Of a DNA stretch of 64,000 bases, positions 13,114-24,768 are shown one piece after another; position 1 is the stretch's first letter, and each line of letters begins with the position of its first letter. Position numbers and translations under genes: made by a program. This DNA is from Collybia mongolica (taxonomy: Eukaryota; Basidiomycota; Agaricomycetes; Agaricales; Clitocybaceae): positions 1-64,000 of the forward strand of contig JAAXNY010000008.1 in assembly GCA_013420905.1 (NCBI GenBank), read 5' to 3'. Below the pieces are notes generated by a model that did not search any database, was not told the DNA's origin, and was given only the letters and a program-made list of their open reading frames with translations.

Positions 13114-13936
13114 CATAATTGCCAAACCAGTTTTTGCGATCGCACCATATGTGATGCGCTACGAGCAGTGCGCAGATGTCAACTAGGACTATATGCCCAT
13201 CCACACCGGATATATCATCCACTCGAGGTGAATCAATAGTACATTCTGCTCCTGCAAGCGGCAAACATCTACACCGTCAATTCGCCCTTCCCTATGTACG
13301 CTGCTCCGAACCCCAAATAACGTCCCCATTTTCATACAGAAAAACGTACCTCACTTTATCTTTGCCTTGTGGTACTCTCTCGAAGGGCCCCCCTGCTTAT
13401 ACATCTATATGGGAACTCTGAGACGCTATCAACACCTCATGGAACCTTGCCCCTTATGCTGGTTTATGGCTCAAGTCACTCACCTTCCTGTTATGACCAT
13501 AGGCTCGTTGAAATAAAGATCACCTCACGCGCTTGTGCACGGCTAGACCGACATCCTTCATGTTATTCACACTGAAGCTCCAATTGACCGACCACGACCT
13601 TCGGCCTCATTTCCACCCTACTATAGTAGTGGAATAAAAGGCGATTCACATTTGAATCATGAACTCCATAAGCCTTGTACTTATATCTGGACGGTATATC
13701 TGCTGTGGCCGACATCTTCCATTCATGTTCAGGAAACACGGGAACACATCAACGCATGTCCCATTCATGATGAACAACGGTTCCGTGATATAATCTTTGA
13801 GCTTTCGCTTAAGGCTTGCTTCGCATTCGGGCTCTTCAACAACCATGTTAACGCATGGCCGAGCTTGATATCAAGATTTTCCAGTGTTATCCACGTGATA
13901 GAGTCTCCTGCCTCGTCTTCTCATCGGATTTCACAG

Positions 13937-14565
13937 TATTTCTGGGCCTCTTTCACCGGCTCTCCCAATCGAGTGAGTCATTTTGGATTTCCCTTTGTTC
14001 CGAATTCTAGTTCACATTCTTTCATACTCCGTACTCCGCGGGTATCCAGAACCTAGAAGGAAGGCCAACTGAACGTCGGCGTAACCTTTCACAAGAGAAG
14101 GTACGGGCTGCGTCAGATCGCCATTCCGTGTCCTGCACACACCTGAATGACGAGTCAGCGCAGGTGGGGTCGGATACATGGGAGAGTGTGTGAGTAGTAA
14201 AGGCATTGCCCGTCGGTAACTATTAACCGAGAAATTGGCGTCTATTCGCAGTATCTCTTCGAAACCCTCGAAGCACACTTCACATCAAGGTGTTGTATTC
14301 TATTGGGTTTCGGCTCCGCGTCGCTCTATTAACGGGTATTCTTGCAGTATGGTAATATTACATACCCTGTCTTTCTCGGCACGTATGAACTGGGAAACGT
14401 CGATCCACAAACCACGGCCCCCGAGGCCTCCTTCCATGTGAGTTTATAGTCTACCACTGCCAAGTTAATCCGACGCCTTATTTCTAATAGCCAACGTTGT
14501 ACCTTCACCACTGGAGCTTGCCATCTTCACATACTCCAAGTCTAAGTCCAACTGATCATCTGTAG
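13937..14565 (+). CDS. Unrecognised multi-exon gene, 3' part
   Basis: Five consecutive exons join without phase conflict: to 13972, 14011-14189, 14232-14289, 14348-14437 and 14491-14565 (stop TAG). Three of the four introns start GTGAGT, the other GTGTTG; all end in AG and are 38-58 bases long. The product starts with YFWASFTGSPNR and includes WRLFAVSLRNPRSTLHIKYG and PVFLGTYELGNVDPQTTAPE. No domain is recognised. The 5' part is unresolved; the frame is open back to 13652 but probably contains further introns. A second phase set is also mostly open, so the translation is uncertain even if the gene is real. Confidence 0.4.
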
Positions 14566-16441
14566 CTCCTAGACTGATCTTCATCTTGTTGTGACAGTAA
14601 GGCATAAGAACGCCCCTTATGGCCCCTGCGCGCGCAATGCTAATAATATTTTCCTTTCACTAGTGCATCGATTCACGCCCTGTGCTCCAAAAAACGACCC
14701 TTCTCAACGTAACTTTTTTCCAATTCTAACTAATTGCGCTTGTCGATCGAGTTATCAAATATTGGGCCCGCCATGAGGAGGTTTCAAAGCAACTTTCGGC
14801 GCTTCTAAAGGATATCCTTAGGATTTAGCCCAGGCACGCAATCTAGAACTTGGAGTGAGCATTCTTGCGTCTCCGAGTTTTAGTGTGTCTCTTGAAAGTT
14901 GATAATCTTTCATACCGGATGCTTGCCTGGGTTGCCATGTCTGTATGAAGAGGGTGAAGCGAACATCGGCGGTAATTGGGATGTGAAAATCCACATGTGG
15001 CACCAGATCAGCGCTACGTGTCACATACATGGTAATACCGGCTTGTTGGCGGGTTAAATTAAAATGGAACGTGGCATCTAGCGACGATCTAGCCAACCTT
15101 AGGTCACATTATGCACCGAGGCTTATATATTCCTACTCTTCTTGGCATCAAAGTCGGGTGCTAACGGTGGTGCGATATAGGGTGTTCACAACGATACAAT
15201 GTTCACACTGGTTCTCCTTCCATTCTTTCGAAAACCGAACGTCTCGGGATATCTTTAGTAGGATCACTATTGGGATACGTGCGAACCTCATTGACACGTT
15301 AGGCGTATGGCGTATATACTGTCCAATAATTACAATCAGCATTTTATTACACAGCCTTGACTTTTCCAACAAAAATAACATGAGTTACCTATGGTTATCA
15401 TACTAATTTCACCTCCTCCTGTGCGCATTATTAATCTACACAAGTTGTAAGGTAAAGTTGTACTTTTTTCACAAGTGGAAAACATGAAATTGTTTTACAC
15501 AACTTGCTAGTCTGGTAATTAATCTGCACAGCATAGAAGAAAGGTAAAGGTTCTAGACTTCGCGTGGACCTCAATTTTTCGATATTGTCCAATAGAGCTC
15601 CTCCAAATGCCAGATTGTGCTGCATTTCCAGGGAACAATGTGATTCATGTCTTATCATACACGCCATCCGTGCTTTTTCATTATCACGTCTTCTAACAAT
15701 ATTTCGCATCCCCGGGTTCTATTTTCATATCCGTGGAGATCATCGCCATAGCTTCTCACCTTGGTGTTACGATTGAGTTGTCTTTTCTACTACTCGAGCA
15801 GGAGTTGGAGATCTCTTCGACAACTTTCCCTGACATAACATGCCAAACGAATCGCATATTCCTTTTGTAGTAATTATATACTAACCTACTCTATATGCCC
15901 GGAGCTGTTGTTTGTACGCAGAAAGTACGCAACACGCTCTTCGAAGCGGTAGCTCGGTTCTTCTCTTTGACGCAGTCATATGGAACCACCTTCGTTGCGT
16001 CATCGGGTGGGCGCATATGTTTGTTCCTTGTTGTTAGAGGGCACTTGATGCTATGGGTGCTCACCGGGGACTTCTATGTCTTATCAGTGGATTACTATCA
16101 TGTATTTACTATTAATAACTGTTGTACAATCATGATCGATTCTGGAACCAGTGTCACGAATCGCTTAAACGGATTAGCAGCTTTGTGGCGTCGCGTATGG
16201 TTGCCCCGCAGCGGACGTGTGTGTCCCTCAATTGAATCGCGTTAGTGTATGGCATTCATAGCGAATGTACGGTGTTTCATACGCCTCTCTTTCGATAGGT
16301 ACGCGAATTAGATGCACCGATCCATTTCTTTATGCCTTGGGACTAAGTGTTGGTGCCCTGTGCGAACAGCTTCTGTAAGCTCTGTGCACCATCGCATAAT
16401 CCTATATTACCGTAAATTCAGGGTACAATTATATTTCAAAC
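14566..16441. other. No gene resolved
   Basis: A minus-strand open stretch at 14818-15096 contains AGITMYV and a basic tail ending in a stop, faintly like the fragment at 19802-20128. Nothing else is interpretable. Confidence 0.4.
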
Positions 16442-17650
16442 CTAAACACCATTAGGCATCTCGTCCCAAGTCAACAGTCCAGCACCACGAAGCCACGCTT
16501 CAACTTGTCGACCAAGCCCTGATTTCCATTTAGGTTCTGTGAGGTTATGCATACCATCAGCAACTTCCATCTGTAACATGAACATATTAACACAGTCAGC
16601 ATTGTAGTGGCCTACAATGTCGCCCCGGTAGATTTGAACGGTGAGACTGTATAGGAAATGCGCTGGCAAAAACTCGTCTCCTGCTTTGTCTACATGTTCT
16701 CTGAAGACAAGGTGCGGCTCGAGTGGATTTCGAAGGCCGTCTTCCGGAGAAGTTCGCATTCATACAAACGGAAAATCTGGTAGTTGTCCTGATAAGATCA
16801 TGTTAGTTATCTGTAAGAGTATAGTTTGGTGACGATAGTGAATTATATCAACATCAACGGCAATTTGGTTTGCCTGGAGTACCTTGACGACGTCACTGCT
16901 CATTTTTAAGCAGTTGCGAAGGGTAAGCATTGGTTCCATGAAGGATATTCGGGTTTCGGGTTTGGTATTGAATATCCAGGATCTTTGGTCCGCATCGTTT
17001 CGTATAATGGCATCTAATCACACCTCTCAATGGCACTATATGGCTATTTGGCTGAATGACATACCATGTGAAACGCATACGGGGGCATAACCCATGTAAC
17101 GTACAAGTCAATGCAAATCAATCTGACCGTCACTTCACCCGTCGCAATGTAACACCAGTGACGGCACATAAACCATCATCCCCCTTCTTAACGTCATCTT
17201 CAGGAGGGTCGGCAAGAACAGACTGACACGAACACACACACAATAACTGAGAAGATCAGTAAGAAAATACCCACAATTAATTGTAAGTACTGGGCCGTCA
17301 TGATCTCCTGAGTCAATAAATTTAGTTGATGGTGATATGAACCATGTTAAAGCACGACCACAAGAGACATACCGAAAGAGTTTCTACTTGCAATCATACC
17401 AGGTAGATAGATACCGTAGTCGATGGCACCAAGGGTGTCTTATTATCACGCGACAGGGTTTTGCTTTGTGGTTCAGTATGCTCGATAATATGATCGAGAG
17501 GCCTTTCAGGAATCAGTGTGGCGCGGAGTCTTGACAAGAAAAATAAGGTAATTGAGGTTTACCACCTGCACATAGTGTTTCTCTTCAATGACTTGGTCGG
17601 ATCACAGGTAGGTTGTTCCACTAGACAGTCGCTGGTCGCTATCGATGTGC
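16442..17650 (-). pseudogene. Broken member of a repeated gene family (possible HNH-type nuclease), copy 1
   Basis: Read on the minus strand this matches 41.6-42.14 kb and then the HFLYSL-containing gene at 46.57-47.21 kb. Order along the copy: a 5' part shared with 41.6 kb; the motif ADPPEDDVKKGDDGLCAVTG near 17190; NCLKM followed by IAVDVD and DNYQIFRL (about 16900-16780); then GDEFLPAHFLYSLTVQIYRGD and a conserved tail WKSGLGRQVEAWL ending at 16442. A frame change between YE and RTSPED (about 16740-16760) separates the last two blocks, so this copy is broken. The C-x-V-T-G and NCL..D..IAVD..Y pattern recalls the HNH_2 domain proteins common in agaricomycetes, but this assignment is inference. 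Confidence 0.6.
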
Positions 17651-17749
17651 CAATCTGTGATGGATTAGTATAGCTTCATTATACTCAATTGGTTGGTCAG
17701 GCCGCCCACTGAAGCAATCCGCCCATAATCTTGACCCAAGGATGCAGAC

Positions 17750-18830
17750 TCGACGGCGCACGCATCCAGACCGCTTGCATATACTATCGAGCATATGAAC
17801 CTGCAGAGTCCGCCCTTACCTCGTGATGGGAAAAATTTACTGGCACCGGGTGACTCTGGTATTTATCTTTCCGGTATGCCCCATACTCCAATTTCCTTTA
17901 ATATATCTCTTATACTCTCGTTTCAAGATGGTTCATATTCACTCTTATCATATCACTACCACCGTCAACTATATCTACCAGCTCAGGAGACCATGATAAC
18001 CGCATATCTGAAATCCATTGTGTGTACTCTTCATCGATCAAATTTGTCCCGAACTATTTCTTATTAGCCGTTCTCAGTCTGCTCTCATTGACCCTCCTAA
18101 AGATGAAGTCAAAAAATAGGGATCAAGGCCTGTGTTCAATGGCTGGTGTCATATTGCCCGATAGCAACCTAGAGGTCATATGGATCATGCCTCCATACAT
18201 GTATCGTATGGTGCATATTTCACCAGATCAATCACACATCACCACTAAGTGATGCTTCCCAGATGCCAACACATGCAAAAGAGGGAATGAGAGTATCACA
18301 AACATTTGACGACAAGCCCGAAACCCAAAAATCATCCCTGGAGCCCATGCTTACCCTGCGAAACTGCTTACAAATGAGCAGTGATTTTGTTGAGCTGTTC
18401 TGAATATGCAGAATCGCCGTTGACGTTGATGTAGCTAGGACATTTTACCCTTCTGAACCGCGCGAAATCACTAACACACTCTAACTAGGATAATTACCGT
18501 TTCCATTACTATGGGGGCAATATCTCGGACAATGGCAGTCAGAATTCCGTAGAAGGCATCTCGCTTTCAGAGAGCATCCGAACAAAGCAGGCGGTGACTT
18601 TCTGCGAGCGTGTTTCTTATACAGTTTCCAAGCTTAAATTCACCGTGGTGACGTTGCCGACCACTACAACGCTGATTCTGTCAATTTTTCTTTAGCAGAG
18701 ATGGGAGTCTTCACCGGCATATACGATATAGAAGAACCTCAGTGGAAGTCGGCACTTGGGGAGAAGCTGCGTGACGAAGGAGATCTGACATTACATAAAC
18801 TCCGACATCCCATGGTACTCGCACAAAATC
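17750..18830 (+). pseudogene. Broken member of the same gene family, copy 2
   Basis: Divergent partner of copy 1: the two 5' ends face each other about 100 bases apart, making a large imperfect inverted repeat. The 17.76-18.12 kb part matches 41.75-42.11 kb. PMLTLRNCLQMSSD lies near 18350 and IAVDVD near 18415. The last block (18570-18800) reads as FREHPNKAGGDFLRACFLYSF, a stop, then IHRGDVADHYNADSVN and PQWKSALGEKL, clearly parallel to copy 1. At least one stop and several frame changes show it is dead. It is more diverged from the 41.7-kb copy than copy 1 is. Confidence 0.6.
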
Positions 18831-19801
18831 CCAGCTTACTGTTGCCAAAAACACGAAATATGTATAGACCTTGCTATCAGTGGATGTTTCACTCGGAAAC
18901 TCCAGGTACTGTTTGGGCCTTGCTGATGCCGTCATTGCACATGGAGGGCACAGCGTCTGGTGCGGAAGGTAACCACATGCTTTGGCACTGCCCATCAATC
19001 CGTTGAAACCCAATTCAAAGGTGAAGGAGCTCAGGCGTTGTTCAGAATCAGTAAGGCGGCACACCTTGGCACGTTGGACCAAATGAACCAATTTTGGGTA
19101 CGATAGAAGGTAGAGATGATGATGGGGATCAGGTAAGACCATAGTGTGAGACGTCGGTGATCGCCGAGCCAAATACAGCTGGCTTGTTGTCTGCAACGTC
19201 TCCATGTTCCCCTCGAACAAACATTGCAAGCCAGGAGAACAATCTTCATAAGGGTGGGCGTCCTTTGAACTACCATTGCGAGTGGAGCGTGCAAATTGTG
19301 CATACACTGGTTTTCATATCAAGAAACCTTGCGGCATTCTTCATAAGTACGAAGAATGGGAGAGCATTTAGGTTTCCAACAAAACAACTGTAGTATTCGC
19401 TATACATTAAGGTGCGTAACTATTTTTGATATTCCAGTTTAGATAAATATATTTATCAATATGTGTGTGTTCCGAACTTAGGCTGATTACCACATCCTAG
19501 TATCAAATCAAGTCTCGTGCTGACGCTGCTCCTCCCTAGCCTTAGTTATCTGTCAAAATGTGAGAATATTACTGGAACTGAAAGAATAATTATACCTCTA
19601 AGTCTATTTTTAGAGCTCTGATGTCCCACAGGCAGATTAGCAAGTGATATTGATGCCCCCTGAACACCACGGCGATCTCCCTACAAGGTGAGAAAGACTT
19701 TTGGAGGGTGATCTCTCGAAGTTGAGCTGCGCGTCGCTGGATTCTACAATTGAGTAATAGTCAGTGGATTATGCACGGCCTTGGTCACGGTAAAGTGCAT
19801 A
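18831..19801. other. No gene resolved
   Basis: Open frames on both strands (for example 18711-19307 minus) overlap the broken gene and contain no recognisable motif. Confidence 0.4.
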
Positions 19802-20128
19802 TTACCCCTTCAGTTTAGTCTCAATGGCAAACGTTCCGTGGTCACCTGTCTCCCCAAGAAGATTAGTTCTAATTGCATCATGTATATCCTCTTTGACTCT
19901 GTGGAGATCGTGGTCGAGATGCATGGTAATTCCGTGGGGGCGACATTTGTTGATCAAGTGGAGGGCTGGGATGAGGATCATCAGGAAAATGATTCCGACT
20001 CGAAGATTGCTGTCTGGGATCAGGTATATGAAGCCAATATATGCCGCAAGCCGATCCACCAAACCGCAACAGAGGAGGTCGGACATAGAGGGCGTCGAAT
20101 GGCCTTTATAAATCGGGGGACAGTAACT
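19802..20128 (-). pseudogene. Unrecognised C-terminal coding fragment cut by repeat copy 2
   Basis: The minus frame ending at 19802 contains two hydrophobic stretches (AAYIGFIYLIP and GIIFLMILIPALHLI) and then HGITMHLDHDLHRVKED and a soluble tail. It looks like the 3' exon of a membrane-protein gene. Upstream the frame runs straight into the dispersed repeat at 20129, where similarity to ordinary protein ends, so the gene is probably truncated there. I cannot name the family. Confidence 0.3.
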
Positions 20129-20980
20129 GCAAGCACTAGTTGAGAGTGGAAACTCTATATGAGAGGACATAAAATAGTCAAATGGGACCCTACGAGCTCT
20201 TAAGGGTTTTTGTGAGATTCCGTATCGTCCCAGTGGCTGTTCGCCTGATTGGTCTTGTCTCAAAGAAGTTGGCGTTTTTGCTTAAAAAAAACCTAAAAGG
20301 TGTTGTGACCGAAACGGTAACCCTAACGTATGAGCCATCAGCATGTGGTGATATGGCGCATAATCCCAGACTAATACACCTGAGCAACTTTGAAGTATAG
20401 TTCAAGGAAACTGCATCACAGAGATCAGGTTGTAAAATCACCCTCGACACAACATATAAACTACAAGGCTCACCATGGTCCAAAACGAACATCTAGTTCG
20501 CATGGTTCGGCAAAGTAGTTTAGCACGAACAGTAATCGTAGATCTTGGGGTGACTTGAATCATGCCAAAAATATAACGTTTTTGCATTTGTTTTTTCGGG
20601 GGTCTGCGCTTTGATATCTCCGTTTAAGTCCGGTCACTCGTGGCTGGGCTTCCTCTTCGAAATTTTGGCCGAAACCCGGGCGCCCTGGTTTTACCTTTGT
20701 TTTACAGCGTTACAACCGACTGCGACATTCTTCCCGCCAAACTACTTTCGACGACGAAGTTCTTTCTCCACTTTACACCATCGCTCGGTTTCTATCCATC
20801 GCTACACGCGTTCTAATTACCTTAAAGGGTATTTGTGCATCGCTTGGGCCATGTGACATGATCGACATCCCTTTATTGAATCTTCCGTGGCTTCATCATG
20901 TCCGATGCGTTGCTGTCTCGAAGTGCCTGTTCGCTAAGCACGAGGCATCGTCTTGCTGTTTGATCGTGGTTACAATGAGG
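20129..20980 (+). repeat. Dispersed repeat, copy 2 (about 852 bp)
   Basis: Second copy of the repeat at 4519-5373, same orientation. The 5' third differs by scattered substitutions and short indels; the remainder appears identical to copy 1 and includes the same 81-codon open frame (20611-20856). The flanks of the two copies are unrelated, with no matching target duplication. Confidence 0.85.
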
Positions 20981-23025
20981 CATCGCGTATTTTGCCCTCT
21001 CGATCACGGTGTATACCACATCCTTTAACAGATCAACCTCAGTTCCCCACCATACACCATGTCCTAGAATACTCTGCTTTGTTAGCACTGCCACTTTTTC
21101 AGACCACTCACAAGGACCTGAGTTTTACCGAGTCCAAACATACCCCAGGCCATGCGTATACTGGTGTATTGAGGTGGACGGGAGGCATACACTAACACTT
21201 TGCGATGCGGGAGGGGGTGGCTTTGGCTATTAGGAAGTATACTTGTGAGGAAAGCAAACAACGCAGGTCAGCATACCAACGCAACTAATGAAGAATGGCG
21301 CGTACTCATCCTTTCTAGTGGGCATGCCTGCCTTACATTATATCAACATCCCGCCGTCTTGCATATACGGTTCTGAGACTCTCTCCAAGATCTGGTCCAG
21401 TCCCTATTCACATCCACCTTCCAATATTCGGCATTCGTTCCTTGGCTGTTCCACATGCATGCATACATATTCAGGATTTTCATCCTCAGAATCGCTCTCT
21501 TTGTCCACTCTCCTCCGTACATCTTCCCGGTATGCAAGCACAACGCCAGCCTTCCCCTCAAGCACCTGACATTGCTAGATATTCACCATTGTCGTCTGAG
21601 CCATGTGTGCCGTGTTCAAATACACAATCCTGATAACAGTAGTCTCGCCCACCAATACCCTACTTTCCTCCAGTCTCGCCCAGGACAGATAAGGCAAAGC
21701 GCAGAGACAACGAGGTTCTCTATTGGTCATGCATCATGCCGCACGGCTGGAGAATGCGGAGGGGCGACACAGTGGCTTTGGATCTGTTTCAGTCATATTA
21801 TGGTAATGGGTGGGTCTAGACGGGGTATGGGGTGTGCAAGTGCAAGTGCGAAGGCGGGTATTCATCGTGTGTTGGACACGATTTTGGATGTAAAGATTCT
21901 GTGGAGTACTCCCCCACAATCTAGAGCGCCATCAAAATCTGCTTCGTGGATCTGCAATTTAATGCGACATTTTCTGCCAATGATTGCAGAAGTCTATGGA
22001 ATGTGTAGTGGATGGACACGTCGATATACTCTTGTCTCATGTCCCATGACCCTCTTCCCTCTGCGTATACCACTCCTACATTTCCTATGGCACTTTTACA
22101 AACAATTATAAATGGACCATTGCTCAAAGCCGGTTTGGCGAGCGCCGTTTATAAAACTGAGCCACCATTCCTGCCTTCTGACCTACGTCTGACAATTATG
22201 CTGTATAGCCCAATTGCGATGTCTCATTGACATCTGTTAAACACTGGATATGTTCCACTATTACACATCCCTTTATCTGGAAACCTCGTCCTAAAGCCCT
22301 TCATTCTGTAACGTCAAATTTCAACAATGATTATATGTACACTTGCAATTTACGTACAGATATTGAATCTCCAGTAACTCCACCTCTTACCGAGTCACAT
22401 AGAGGCAGAGTAATCGGAGATCGGACTCTATGGCATGTCTTTCCTTGCTTACCCCGTGCTCATACCCCAACTCTAGTTTTCTATAACATACATGGTCCGG
22501 TATTAGTGCTCAGGTTCACACTGACATACTGGAGTTGTTTTGTGTAATTAAGGTGACGTATAAAATATCACTATTGCCTTGTGCCCAACCCATCGTTTTA
22601 ATCATCTCTAAGCTGCATATCATCTCTTCTGTTACGTTCCTTTGGTTAGTGAGACTGACATAGGATGCACTGAACTGCCATTTAACCAGAAGTATGATGT
22701 ATGTCAGATTGGTTCGGTACCATGTATGTCCCCAGTCACATAATTTGCTAACATTTGAGTTGATTATAATCAAGAGCGCTGTCCTACGGACAGTAGTCAT
22801 ATGCACATATGATTACCAGCCAACGCCCCCAACATCCCTCGTTTCAGCGTGGTGAGGACACGAGGTTTACGCGTGTACATAAAGCTGTGTGGGAACTCCA
22901 TCTATTACCCACACGAGGCTTTCCACAATACCTTGTTTTCTCTCGTTGGCCCATACGCCAGCAGGGTTTGAGTTTTACAAGATAAGTCGTCTGGGGACCT
23001 TCTGATTAGGCATATTGAAGATATA
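20981..23025. other. No gene resolved
   Basis: Several 60-220 codon open frames exist, for example 21455-22111 (+), but none has a motif, credible splice pattern or consistent composition. AT content is moderate. It probably consists of degraded repeats upstream of the F-box gene. Confidence 0.4.
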
Positions 23026-24402
23026 ATGACACCCCTAGTCGACAAGGTATCAGAACAGCCGCCAGAGATCATTACTGAAATATTCAAGAGCGCATCAGGA
23101 GATACCGTGGTTCTTCCACCGAGGCACTTTGAGTGCCCTTGGGTGCTTGGCCACGTATGCTCTTATTGGAGGAAGATACTCTGGGCCTCACCATCTATCT
23201 GGAGCGACGTCACCATCGAACGTCGATACCTAACGAAATACCCCTATCAAACTGGTAGACCTCGTCCTTCCCCTGGGACAGCCACCCGGGAGTCCTTGGA
23301 ATATATAATCTCCAAAACGACCTCCTCTCTATCTTTAATCATCAAGGACGGTAATGCCGATGACAGATTATACATTATCCTTGCACACGCTGGTAGATTT
23401 CGAAATCTGACCTTGGACTACATTTCTCCGGAGGCGTTTGTATCTCTCCTCAACCTCCCACCACATTCCTTCGATCATTTGGAAAAATTTTCTGCAATGA
23501 CATTCTCTCGTGACGACTTGCTCATTCCAAATGCGTCTCCATTGGAAACCGCACCTAACCTTCGATCTGTAAATTATTGCATCATGAACGTGGGCTATAT
23601 CCCTCAATGTCTTCTCCTCCCTAAGGAGAATATGACAGAAATCCGTGTACAGCGCATGCTTGTACCCCTGAATGTCGTCCAAGGAGTCCTACTCTCGAGC
23701 CCATGCCTCGTCCACTGCGCCTTCGCCATCAGCGCAGATGAAACACCCTCCAGAGGCCGGGTGACACTGCCCAGCCTCAAAAGCCTCCACCTGGAGACTC
23801 CGCACATTCTAGAATGGCAGACGTTGCTGCAATCATTCACTACGCCCGCTCTGGAAGATTTCTCGATCTTATCACCCCACCTTCCACTCTATCCAGTCAA
23901 CTCTCTCTTGGAGAGATCGAAATGCAACCTGAAGCATTTGTCTCTTGTGTTATCGGAGCACCATGTTGATTTCACCAACCCCAACGGCGTTGAGTCTCTG
24001 ATAAGCCAGCTACCATTGTCGATCGTCACTTTCAATCTGTCTTGGATCGCCTCGGGCTTGATCTTCTGGAAAATACAGCACAGACTACTCCCAAGGCTCG
24101 AGAGGATCCGGCTCAACGTTGATACAGATGGCCTTGAAGCATTTCATAGCTTGGCTGATTCGTATATTCATGAGCCTGCCGCAGATGAAGGGAGACTTAG
24201 AAAGGTTGAGATTTGTTGTTGGGTTGATTCTGGCATTTTAGAAGATTATGCAGGATGGGCAAAGTCGTACAAGAGGATTGAAGGGTTGGATATATCCATT
24301 TTTGATGCTGAGACCGGATTCGATATAATGGACCTTTCTGACGTGCATGATTCCGATGGTTTCAGGTCGGGAAATGAGAGTAGTGATCGTGAGGGACTCT
24401 GA
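23026..24402 (+). CDS. F-box-like protein, 458 aa, single exon
   Basis: An uninterrupted 458-residue frame from ATG to TGA. The N-terminus carries an F-box-like motif: QPPEIITEIFKSA (about residues 11-23), then a tryptophan-containing stretch VLGHVCSYWRKILWASPSIW (about 44-63), which matches the many F-box proteins of agaricomycetes. The rest is leucine-rich with irregular LRR-like spacing (for example LPSLKSLHLETPHI and LEDFSILSPHLPLYP). The tail is acidic and Ser-rich. F-box proteins recruit targets to SCF ubiquitin ligases through Skp1; the target here is unknown. The absence of introns is usual for this family and contrasts with the neighbours. Length is typical. Confidence 0.9.
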   Translation: MTPLVDKVSEQPPEIITEIFKSASGDTVVLPPRHFECPWVLGHVCSYWRKILWASPSIWSDVTIERRYLTKYPYQTGRPRPSPGTATRESLEYIISKTTSSLSLIIKDGNADDRLYIILAHAGRFRNLTLDYISPEAFVSLLNLPPHSFDHLEKFSAMTFSRDDLLIPNASPLETAPNLRSVNYCIMNVGYIPQCLLLPKENMTEIRVQRMLVPLNVVQGVLLSSPCLVHCAFAISADETPSRGRVTLPSLKSLHLETPHILEWQTLLQSFTTPALEDFSILSPHLPLYPVNSLLERSKCNLKHLSLVLSEHHVDFTNPNGVESLISQLPLSIVTFNLSWIASGLIFWKIQHRLLPRLERIRLNVDTDGLEAFHSLADSYIHEPAADEGRLRKVEICCWVDSGILEDYAGWAKSYKRIEGLDISIFDAETGFDIMDLSDVHDSDGFRSGNESSDREGL

Positions 24403-24564
24403 CAATACATTGTTAATTCGACCAGTAGCCTGGGATCAGGAGGAATAGTTTGACGTCTCATTCATATCACCCAGCCTTTTCCGAGCCCCTCCAAACCTCT
24501 GTTCGCCATTTTCTCATCCAAATATCAAATTCACCCTCTTTTATTTCGGCTCCAAGCTCTTCGT

Positions 24565-24768
24565 GGGGAAACGCGACCTCATCTTGTGATCCGAGCTGCC
24601 GGTGGGAGGAGAATAAATCTTCTTTGACAGTAGGAATAATAGTGCTTGAATCATCTGCGAGCTTTACGACGCAGGACAACTCGACCTTTACAACTGATAG
24701 CTGTTGCTGGGTGGAGCCACGTTATTCAATGAGGCATTTGTGCGCTGTTTTGAGTTTACTGTGAGTCA
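24565..24768 (-). pseudogene. Inverted fragment of the coiled-coil gene
   Basis: The minus strand reads SKLKTAHKCLIE, stop, RGSTQQQLSVVKVELSC, then TVKEDLFSSHRQLGSQ. This aligns block by block with LKTLHERLTEEHGSTQKQLSVAKAEL and AVRDDLTSSRQQLELAQ of the gene at 25851-30634 (its exon 3, 26690-26880). It is a roughly 200-base duplicated piece in opposite orientation, with an in-frame stop and substitutions throughout, so it is an old truncated copy. Confidence 0.7.
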
